NCBI GenBank assembly: GCA_039583875.1
Contig: CM077153.1
Span: 114,262,568 to 114,326,567 of the forward strand
Direction of reading: 5' to 3'
DNA length: 64,000 nucleotides
From: Platanthera guangdongensis
Taxonomy: Eukaryota; Streptophyta; Magnoliopsida; Asparagales; Orchidaceae
Each line of letters starts with the position of its first letter. Position 1 is the stretch's first letter. Below the pieces are notes generated by a model. It worked only from the letters and a program-made list of their open reading frames with translations. It was not told the DNA's origin and did no database searches. Shown here in pieces: positions 56,747-64,000 of this stretch. The translations under genes and the position numbers were made by a program.

Positions 56747-58296
56747 CTCGATAGACCACTTGGCCAGCCTACCCGAGTGCTCTACCCTTCAAAAATCTTT
56801 CGGAGAGGATGGTCCGTGACCACCCTAATCGAATGGGCCTGGAAGTATGGTCGGAGCTTCCTGGCCGAAATGACCAAGGCGTATGCCAGTTTTTCTAGGA
56901 TGGGGTAGCGAAGCTCTGCCTTCCTTAGGATCCTGCTGACATAATAAATGGGCAGCTGCTTCTTTCCCTCTTTTCTGACTAGGACGGAGCTCACCGCCTC
57001 TGCTCCCACCCCTAGGTACAAGGTTAGATCCTCCCCCTCCTTCGGGCTTTGAAGCAGAGGAGCCAGGGAGAGTTGCTCCTTCAGTTTTTGAAAAGCTTCT
57101 TCACACTCCGCGGTCCACTCGAACCTCTGGTTCCCTCGTAGTACTTTAAAGAAAGGTGAGCATTTCTCCCCTGATCTGGAGAGGAATCTGCTAAGGCCGG
57201 CTAGCTTCCCTGTCAAGCGTTGCACCTCTTTAGCGTTTCGCGGTGATTCTAGTTCCAGAATGGCCTTTACTTTATCAGGATTAGGTTCTACCCCTGCCGG
57301 GGTCAGAAGGTGCCCAAGGAATTTCCCACGACTTGCCCCGAAAACACATTTTAAGGGGTTCAACCTCATTTTAAACTTCCTCAAGGTGGCGAACGTCTCT
57401 TCCAAATCTTGGAGATGCAGGCTCACTCCTTTGCTCTTTACCATGAGATCATCAACGTAGACTTCTAGGTTCCGACCCCTCTGGCCCTGGAAAACTCGAT
57501 CCATCATCCGTTGGTATGTTGCCCCCGCGTTTTTTAACCCGAAGGGCATCATGTTATAACTAAAGCACCCTTCCCTGGTGATGAAGGAGACGTCCTTGAC
57601 GTCAGGAGGGTGCATCCGGATTTGATGGTAACCTGAAAAAGCATCCAGAAAACTCATAACAGAAAAACCAACGGCTGAATCAACCAGCGCGTCGATTCGA
57701 GGCAGGGGGTAGCAATCCTTGGGGCACGATTTATTTAATAATGAAAAGTCGATACACATCCTCCATTTTCCTCCCCCCTTCTTCACCATTACAACATTGG
57801 AGATCCAGCCTGGGTACTGGATCTCTGAGATGAAGCCCGCCTCCAGGAGCTTCTTGACCTCCTCGCGGATGGGCTCCTCCAGCTTGGTGGCGATGGCTCT
57901 CATTTTCTGACGTATGGGGCGCATCCGAGGGTCCAGATTTAGGCGGTGGCAGGCCACATCCGCATCAATGCCCGGCATGTCCGCCGCGCTCCATGCGAAG
58001 ATGTCGACGTTGTTCTGGATGCAGACCCGCATCCGCTCCTGGTCTTCGGGACTCAAGCCCCCGCTGATCCGCACCCTTCGTACCTGCCCCTGGCTGGTGC
58101 GGACCTCTACCTCTACCACTTCCTCGGCCACCTCCAGCCGCGACTGTTCCCAGCCGTCCCCTGCTTCTTCTTCCTGCTCCCGTTCTTCCTCCCCTCCTGC
58201 TTCCTCAACTTCTATCACCTCGTCCTGCTGTTGCTCAATTTCCATGTCCCTTTGGACTTCTTCCTCTGCCCCTCCTTCTCCCACTTTCTCCTGCAT
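56747..58296 (-). pseudogene. E reverse transcriptase
   Basis: It begins with an acidic linker, then VDIFAWSAADMPGIDADVACH, RT proper with KKGGGKWRMCIDF, SFLDAFSGYHQIRMH, MPFGLKNAGATYQRMMD and YVDDLMVKS (catalytic Asp pair present), then the RNase H connection KKQLPIYYVSRIL. The ORF ends at 56782 after VVTDHPLRKIFEG; one missing base near 56790 would link it to RNase H. The join to protease also needs a frame change within the charged linker near 58300-58430. Confidence 0.93.
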
Positions 58297-60685
58297 TCTT
58301 TCCCGCGGCTCCGACTCTCCGCTCCTCCTGGCTTCCCGCGCATCTCCTCCCTTTGTTCCTTCTCAATCTCCATTGCCTCCTCCGGGCTCTCCTGTTGCTG
58401 CTCGACCTCACCTTCCTCCTGAGCCTCCTGCACACCTCCTTGTTGTTTCCCGTCTCCTCTCCCCTTCCTTTCTTTTTGGTTCCTCCTCCCTTTTCCTCTG
58501 GGCTCGCCTCTTCTTCCCTCGTAGCCTCATCTTGCGCCGCCATCTCTTTTTCCAACTCCTCCGCCTCTGCCATCCAGGATATGGTGTTAACCGCCGTGAC
58601 GTAACACTGCCTCGCCACTTTTGGATCTCCCCTGACCCTGACCTGCACCCCTCCATTGTTAAACTTGAGACATTGATGAAAAGAGGAGGGGACGCAGCGA
58701 AAGGCGCTGATGAGGGGACGCCCAAAGATGGCGCTGTAGCTGCTCGGGGCATCCACAATCACGAACCGGCAGTTCCGTGATACGCCCCCCAACCTCACGT
58801 GCAGCCCTACTCCCCCTTCCACTTCTTTTCTCTCCCCGGAGAATCCGAACAACGGTCCATCCGAGGCCAACACCCTCTTGGCTTCCACCTGCATCTCGTC
58901 GAAGGCTTTCTTAAAAATCACATTTACGGAGCTCCCGTTATCCACTAGGATCTTGGAGACCGTAAAGTTTTCCACCGCTGTCTGGATCACCAAGGCGTCG
59001 CAGAATGGGTCCTCGTACTCCGGCATATCCTCTGAAGAGAAGGTAATTTTTTCTAGCGGGGGTGGGGTCTGGGAGGTTGAGGCTACCCCCTTTCGGAACA
59101 TAGTCTGGAAGCTCCCTTTCCGGGTGGCCTCGATCCCAATCCCCCCATGGATGGCCCCGATTCCCCCCCGGGTTCCCACATCCACCCGGTCCTCGCACCT
59201 ATCTTCCGTCTCCCCCTGCTGCATTTCCTCAATCCTCACCGGCGGATCCTGCCTCCTCAAACCTCTAGCCTCTCTCATCTCCAAAAACTCTGGGCACGTG
59301 GCTGTAGCGTGACCTCTCTCCTGATGGAAGTCACAGAAAGGCAACGCCACCCCACCCCTTCTTCCATCCCCTCTTCCTCTCCTTCCTCCTCGAGCTCCCC
59401 TTCCTCGACCGATCCCCATTGCCTCCTGCTGATGCTGAAAACGGTCCCTCGCTCCTTGTCTCCATGCTGGTTGATCGAACCTTCTTGGCTCCCGGAAATT
59501 ATCTCTTCCCTGGAAGCCTCCTCCCAACTCCTGGGGGCGACCCTCATGAGGCCTCCAACCTATCCGGTTGTTCGGCTCTCGGGCCCCCCGATGAATCTGT
59601 CCCTGGTGCCCCTGGCCTCGGGGTTCCTCCTTCCTTCTTTCTTCTCTATGCTCCCTCTGCTCCCTCTGCTCCCTCTGCTTCACCACTCCTGGTTCCTTTG
59701 TGTCATCCTCCGCCAACCTGGCTAATCTCCTTGCAAACGCCGGATTGGCCCTCTCGAAATCTGTCTCCTTTGCCGCCCTCTCCATGAGCTCCTCAAAAGA
59801 GAGGGGGGGCACCCTTTTCAATTCCATGCTGAAGAAGCCTGGCCTTAGTCCCAGGGTGAACGCGAGCATCAGCGTATACCCAGGGACCTCCTGGACCTGG
59901 AGGATCTCTTCCTGAAACCGATCCACGTAGTGACCCAACGTCTCCTCCTGGCTCTGCCTTACTGAGAACAAGCACTCCGCCTCCTTCTTACGCTTCTTTG
60001 ATGTTGAAAACCTCAATAAGAAACCCCTCCGCAGATCCTCGAAGCAATAGATCGATCTTGCCGGTAACTGGTGGAACCAATCTCGCGCCTTCTCCTTCAA
60101 GGTGATGGCAAACAGTCGACACTTAAACGCATCCGTCATCTGTCTGATCGAAACCACATCCTCAAACCACTGTACATGCTGTACCGGATCATCCTTCCCC
60201 GAGTAGTAGGACATGTCGGGCTTCCGGAACCCCTCTGGCACCGGAGCCGAGATGACAAGCTCACTAAACGGGCTCTCGCCGACAGCTTGCCGAGAGGGCA
60301 CGTCTCGCGGCCTCGGCTGGCTGGCCCGATCTGCGAGACCGTGCCCAGGGAAAAGCTCTCGCACAGCTGCCTCCTTCTCGCCGTCTTCTGCTGGGATCTC
60401 CTTCCCGGGGCGCTGGCCTGGGAAGAGCTCTCGCGCCGCTACGTCCCTCTCGCCAGCCTCTGTGGGGACCTCCTTTCCCGGGCGCTGTCCAGGGGCGTTC
60501 TCGCCCAAAAGCGGGACCACCTCGATTGGGACCTGAGGTGTCGCCCACTCGCTCCTTGCCGAGAAGGCCAAGCTTATGGTTTGCATGACTTCTCGCCTGA
60601 AGTCCTCCAGCATTTTCCTCGTCGCCTCTTCTACCTGGGAGGGGGAACCTCCAGAACCAGACCCCTCTCCTTCACCTCCCGTCAT
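58235..60685 (-). CDS. E gag and aspartic protease
   Basis: 816 codons from ATG at 60685. Gag: a Gly/Ser start, repeats around ELFPGQRPGKE (about 64-117), capsid-type domain about 155-290 (SYYSGKDDPVQHVQWFED, ARDWFHQLP, LLRFSTSKKRK), an Arg/Glu-rich part, and CDFHQERGHATATC (451-464), a zinc-knuckle-like C-x2-H-x5-H-x4-C. Protease: ILVDNGSSVNVIF (579-591) and IFGRPL near 655. The last about 90 codons are a highly charged low-complexity linker, probably out of the ancestral frame, since RT follows in another frame. Gag forms the particle; protease matures the polyprotein. Confidence 0.92.
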   Translation of the reverse strand: MTGGEGEGSGSGGSPSQVEEATRKMLEDFRREVMQTISLAFSARSEWATPQVPIEVVPLLGENAPGQRPGKEVPTEAGERDVAARELFPGQRPGKEIPAEDGEKEAAVRELFPGHGLADRASQPRPRDVPSRQAVGESPFSELVISAPVPEGFRKPDMSYYSGKDDPVQHVQWFEDVVSIRQMTDAFKCRLFAITLKEKARDWFHQLPARSIYCFEDLRRGFLLRFSTSKKRKKEAECLFSVRQSQEETLGHYVDRFQEEILQVQEVPGYTLMLAFTLGLRPGFFSMELKRVPPLSFEELMERAAKETDFERANPAFARRLARLAEDDTKEPGVVKQREQREQREHREERRKEEPRGQGHQGQIHRGAREPNNRIGWRPHEGRPQELGGGFQGRDNFREPRRFDQPAWRQGARDRFQHQQEAMGIGRGRGARGGRRGRGDGRRGGVALPFCDFHQERGHATATCPEFLEMREARGLRRQDPPVRIEEMQQGETEDRCEDRVDVGTRGGIGAIHGGIGIEATRKGSFQTMFRKGVASTSQTPPPLEKITFSSEDMPEYEDPFCDALVIQTAVENFTVSKILVDNGSSVNVIFKKAFDEMQVEAKRVLASDGPLFGFSGERKEVEGGVGLHVRLGGVSRNCRFVIVDAPSSYSAIFGRPLISAFRCVPSSFHQCLKFNNGGVQVRVRGDPKVARQCYVTAVNTISWMAEAEELEKEMAAQDEATREEEASPEEKGGGTKKKGRGEETGNNKEVCRRLRRKVRSSSNRRARRRQWRLRRNKGRRCAGSQEERRVGAAGKNAGESGRRRGRGRSPKGHGN

Positions 60686-60722
60686 AGGACCAAACTCAAA
60701 CTTTTCTTGAACCGGCTACTTC

Positions 60723-60742
60723 CACGCTCACTGCACCAGAAC
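60723..60742 (-). other. Candidate primer-binding site of E
   Basis: On the minus strand, GTTC and then TGGTGCAGTGAGCGTGG follow the LTR end. TGG near the LTR edge is the usual start of a tRNA-complementary site, but I could not match the tRNA. Confidence 0.4.
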
Positions 60743-61456
60743 TGTTGAAGCCAAAATTTGACTTCAACGAATGTTCACGAAATAGGGGCGTAGCCGACTC
60801 CTACTTGGCCCAAGCTCCGACCTCCGACCGGTCGTGAAGGATTAGAAAACTGGCCCAAAGCCGCAGCAGGGAGGTCCCACCGCTTACCCGGAAGGTCACT
60901 GAGAGCTTCCCCTCCAAAGCCAAAAGCTGGGCTTGGAGTTCCTCAGAAGACCGTGCCAATCAATTCTCTCTAGCCTCTGAAAAAAGGTGCCTTCTGAAGA
61001 ACCCCTATGGGCTTATTTATAGATTTCAGAATCTGAACTGCAAATAACAAAACTGCTCTGGCCTGAAATTACTGGGGTACCCTTGGCCGGGTCTGCCAAC
61101 AGCCAAACCCCGCTGTTCTGAGGAGCTATATGCAGTCCACCAAGGGTAAAAGGGTAAAAATACCGGGGGTAGAAGAGTAAAAAACCCCCTGCTTTGACAG
61201 GAAAGACTAAAAACCTTCTCCCCCCCTGGCGAGTGGAAAGGCATCTGCCGGCGAGAAGGACCCATCGCCCGTCTCGCCGGAGCCTCTCGCCCCTGGAGGT
61301 TCTCTCGCTTTTGGGGGCCCGTTCGCCTCTGGAGGGGCCCTCTCGCCCTTTAGAGAGCCCATCATCTCGCCGCTTGCGAGTGGGCCCTCCTGGCACCCTT
61401 TGCCTGTCTCGTCCTTCTTACTTCTTGAGGGCTCTTTGCGAGCCCGAGGTTGTACA
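60743..61456 (-). repeat. 5' LTR of E
   Basis: 714 bp. Nearly identical to 46158-46874. TATAAATA (element sense) is at 61021-61014. It is followed by ATATT (61457-61461), the right target duplication. Confidence 0.95.
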
Positions 61457-62754
61457 ATATTGTTGTTTTTAGCCCATGCAGCAAATAAAGGATACAGGGT
61501 CTACCAGATGGATGTTAAGTCAGCATTCCTCAATGGTACACTGAAGGGGAAAATCTATGTAGAGTAGCCACCATGTTTTGTTAACCCTAAACACAACTCC
61601 TATGTCTTCAGATTGCATAAGGCTTTGTATGGGTTAAAATAGGCACCTAGATCAGGCTGGTATGAGACCCTGTCTACCTTTCTTATAGAGAACAAGTTCT
61701 GTAGGAGAAAGATAGACAAGACACTATTCCTTAGGGGCATCAAAGGTTCAAGCATAGTAGTCCAGATTTATGTAGATGACATAATTTTTGGGTTTACTAA
61801 TTAGAATCTATGTAGAAAATTTGTCAGGCTTATGTAAGGCAAGTTTGAAATGAGTAGCATGGGTGAGCTAAGTTCTTCTTGGGATTCTAAGTTAGACAAT
61901 CTGAGGATTGTATATCCATCTCTCAATCTAAGTTCACTAAGGAGTTGATTAAGAGATATGGTATGGATAATTCTACTACCATGAGAACTCCAATGAGTTC
62001 TTCTGTATAACTACACAAGGATGAATCTGGGAAACCAGTTGATGAAACATTGTATAGAGGCATCATTGGATCACTCCTGTATTTGACTACTAGTAGGACA
62101 GATATTATGTTCTTAACATGTGTCTGTGCTAGGTACCAAGCATGCCCCCAAAGAGTCTCATTATACTGCTATAAAAAGAATACTAAGATATCTTAAGGGG
62201 ACACCAAATCTTGGCCTATGGTATCCTAGGGATAGTGATTTTGAACTCACAGGGTACACAGATGCAGATTTTGCAGGGTGTAAAGAAGACATAAAAAGTA
62301 CATCTAGAACTTGCCAGTTTCTAGGAAAAAGGCTCATAAGTTAGAGTGACAAGAAGCAAACATCTGTTGCAATTTCTACAGCAGAATCTGAGTATATATC
62401 TGCTGGAAGCTGCTGTGCACAGTTGCTCTAGATTCAGCATCAACTACTAGACTACATGTACAGCTAAGTAAATCTGTTATGTTTTGTCATTCTACTAGTG
62501 CAATTTCTATTGCTAATAATCCTAATTCACATAATAGAACTAAACATATAGAAATTAGATATGACTTTCTTAGAGAAAATGTTGAAAAAGAAAATATTAG
62601 CTTACAATATACTCCAACAGATAGACAAGTTACTGACATCTTTACAAAACCCCTAGATGAAAGCAAGTTCAATTACTTTAAATTTGAAGAAGGCATGTTG
62701 AACATTGAATCAATATTTTTAATTGGTATCAACAAAAGTTTGTATGACTTATAA
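61457..62754 (+). pseudogene. Copia RT C-terminal part and RNase H (D)
   Basis: The frame resumes exactly where E cut it (ESI/LLFLAHAANKG), with VYQMDVKSAFLNG, KALYGLK, VQIYVDDIIFG (catalytic YVDD present), a frameshift near 61870-61885, MRTPMSSS, YRGIIGSLLYLTTSR and LKGTPNLGLWYP. RNase H has GYTDADFAG, SRTCQFLG, KKQTSVAISTAESEY and the end TDIFTKPLDESKF, stop at 62752. Stops in CAG or TGG positions (near 61564, 61638, 61801, 61835, 62342, 62428) and frameshifts make it nonfunctional. Confidence 0.93.
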
Positions 62755-63306
62755 AAGATGACTAATCAGGTCAATAAAGAATTACAACTAAGAAAGACAA
62801 TATAAGTCAAGAAATTATATTCAGAACAAATATTTTGTCTAAGTCAAAGAATTGTGTCGAGACACCATAGTGTGTGTTGACACTATCGACAGTATTATGT
62901 CGAGACACCAGAATGTGTGTCGACACAATAAGTAATCATGTGTCAAGACACCTAACAGTATGTCGACACTAATTAGTGACAGTATGTCGAGACATTATAA
63001 TTTAGTGTCGAGACATAAGGTTGTCGAGACCTTGAGGTCTGTGTCGACAGACATGAACCTTGTGTCGACTTAAGTCGACACATCTCGACAGCCTATGTTT
63101 TCTATATCAACACTAGATATTTCCCTATTTTGAGAAAATTACCAAATGCAGCGCTCCTTTTCGACTTCAATAGACAGTTACTATAAATAGGAGGTGTAAG
63201 GAATTGTCCACTACGCTTACCGGAAAAATTGAGAGACTGATCGCTGTGTGTTAAGACCTAGAAATCCTTAGTCAACACCTCTCAAACTCAAGCTCTTTCA
63301 ACTAGA
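62755..63306 (+). promoter_or_regulatory. Promoter-like region between copia pol and extra ORF (D)
   Basis: No coding sequence. Ten GTCGA cores, as GTGTCGAGACACC and TGTCGACAC, lie between about 62866 and 63095. ACTATAAATAGGAGG follows (TATAAATA 63182-63189), and then the ATG at 63307. The organisation copies that of an LTR U3/TATA unit although it is internal. Confidence 0.6.
63182..63189 (+). promoter_or_regulatory. TATA box upstream of the extra ORF (D)
   Basis: TATAAATA lies 118 nt upstream of the ATG at 63307. Confidence 0.6.
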
Positions 63307-64000
63307 ATGGCACCTAAGATGGACGACAACATCAATGATGGTTACGAACTGGTGTGAAACGCCTTCATCTCCGCACCAGGAGAAATAAAGAATACGATTG
63401 ACCTTGTCAATGACACAGGTCATGAATATCTACTTTTAGAATCAACTAAGATATGGAAGACAGAAGTATCAGAATTCTATTCCAATGCCTCACTAAACCC
63501 TAAGTCAGGTAAGCTCAAATCCAGTGTTAATGGAGCAAGAATAATGGTCACAACCAAAAGACTGGCTAAAGTCTTTCAAATTCCAAGAACTGTACAGGAA
63601 GATGAACTGGATTCAAGCAAGACTGCAGAGGCCTTAGAGTGGTGTGGACTAGGTCCAACCACTAGGTTTGGTAGTTCCTTAAACAGGAAGGGAATGAATT
63701 CCCATGAAAAATTTCTATTTGAAGTATTTGGAAAGGTGCTCCTCAACAAGACTGGAGCACGTGATGGATTTTAACCTCTATGTTCAGCCTGATGACAAGG
63801 ATCATTTTCAGAATCAAGACTGATTGGAACAGGGTTGTGTTTGAAAAAATAACAGAAGGGATTCAGAAGCCCAATATGGGCAGAATTGTAAGTCAGTATC
63901 TGGTAAAGGCAATTCCATATAGTATCAATCAGAAGATTGGGTCCAAGATAAATCATATGAGGTGAATGGACTTGAGAATTATGTCAAGATGGGACATAGT
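63307..64000 (+). pseudogene. Extra 3' ORF of SIRE-like copia D (N-terminal part, runs off window)
   Basis: ATG at 63307 (MAPKMDDNINDGYELV), TGA at 63355, then open in frame to TAA at 63772; after a frameshift near 63770 another frame continues (FRIKTDWNRVVFEKITEGIQKPNMGRIVSQYL). FYSNASL...VNGARIMVTTKRLAKVFQIP and KFLFEVFGKVLL resemble the 'putative plant transposon protein' type domain found in extra ORFs of plant retroelements; this is tentative. No signal peptide or membrane segment is visible here. Compare H at 21556-23330, which may be the C-terminal half of the same kind of protein. Confidence 0.6.

Larger units (their letters stand above)
46158..61456 (-). mobile_element. Element E: full-length, recent Tat-type Ty3 element, minus orientation
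   Basis: LTRs at 46158-46874 and 60743-61456 run TGTTGAAG to TTGTACA on plus and differ by four transitions and a C-run length, indicating recent insertion. ATATT flanks both sides (46153-46157, 61457-61461). On the minus strand: gag-protease, RT, RNase H-integrase. On the plus strand: antisense genes 1 and 2 and a 3.85 kb tandem array. Total 15.3 kb. It is a different family from A/B/C but of identical layout. Confidence 0.95.
31996..64000 (+). mobile_element. Element D: SIRE-like Ty1/copia element split by insertions C and E
   Basis: Copia coding pieces at 31996-32711, 45784-46157 and 61462-62754 join into one integrase-RT-RNase H order once C, E and one copy of each target duplication are removed. 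It continues with an extra ORF to the right edge. The 5' half (gag, protease, integrase start) is cut off by G at 31995. An extra ORF behind pol and the domain order integrase-RT-RNase H place it in Ty1/copia, probably SIRE lineage. Confidence 0.85.

Overview
The window is a block of nested plant LTR retrotransposons. I see no host gene, tRNA, rRNA or bacterial feature. Ty3/gypsy Tat-type, Ty3/gypsy chromovirus-type and Ty1/copia SIRE-type elements, spliceosomal introns in TE genes, TATAAATA promoters and many nonsense transitions point to repeat-dense heterochromatin of a flowering plant with a large genome. The species cannot be named from this sequence.

Layout. (1) 1-8141: 3' part of a Tat-type Ty3 element (A): integrase end, a structured 3' region, two genes on the opposite strand, LTR. 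(2) 7392-18680: a second copy (B) that shares A's LTR, lacks gag and most of protease, and ends in its own LTR. (3) About 18681-21555: a minus-oriented chromovirus-like LTR with a palindrome array. (4) 21556 to about 25159: the 3' end of a SIRE-like copia element (H), with an extra ORF and LTR. (5) About 25148-27985: an old 3' fragment (F) of a second Tat-type family. (6) About 27990-31995: the 3' end of a chromovirus (G) with a 3.35 kb LTR. (7) 31996 to the window end: a decayed SIRE-like copia element (D), split by two complete insertions. These are C (32717-45783, family of A/B, TSD CTATT) and E (46158-61456, family of F, minus orientation, TSD ATATT). Removing C and E restores a continuous copia reading frame. 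E is recent (4 substitutions in about 714 bp between LTRs). C is old (about 14 percent between LTR starts).

How it works together. All five Tat-type copies (A, B, C, E, F) carry two genes transcribed against gag-pol, between pol and the 3' LTR. Each has its own TATAAATA box and short introns. Gene 1 is a coiled-coil protein, with a basic nuclear-type signal and a SUMO-interaction-like motif in A/B/C. Gene 2 has a domain resembling the 'putative gypsy type transposon' family (Pfam Transposase_28 type), a coiled coil and an acidic tail. In E both genes are intact after splicing. Each family is also packed with its own short CG-containing motif (GCGGAC in A/B/C, GCGAGAC in E/F) outside gag-pol, and has hairpin-forming tandem repeats between pol and gene 2. 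A nuclear, self-specific regulatory or anti-silencing cassette is the most interesting hypothesis; it is inference. Several unrelated LTRs here also carry dense short dyad motifs just upstream of their TATA box.
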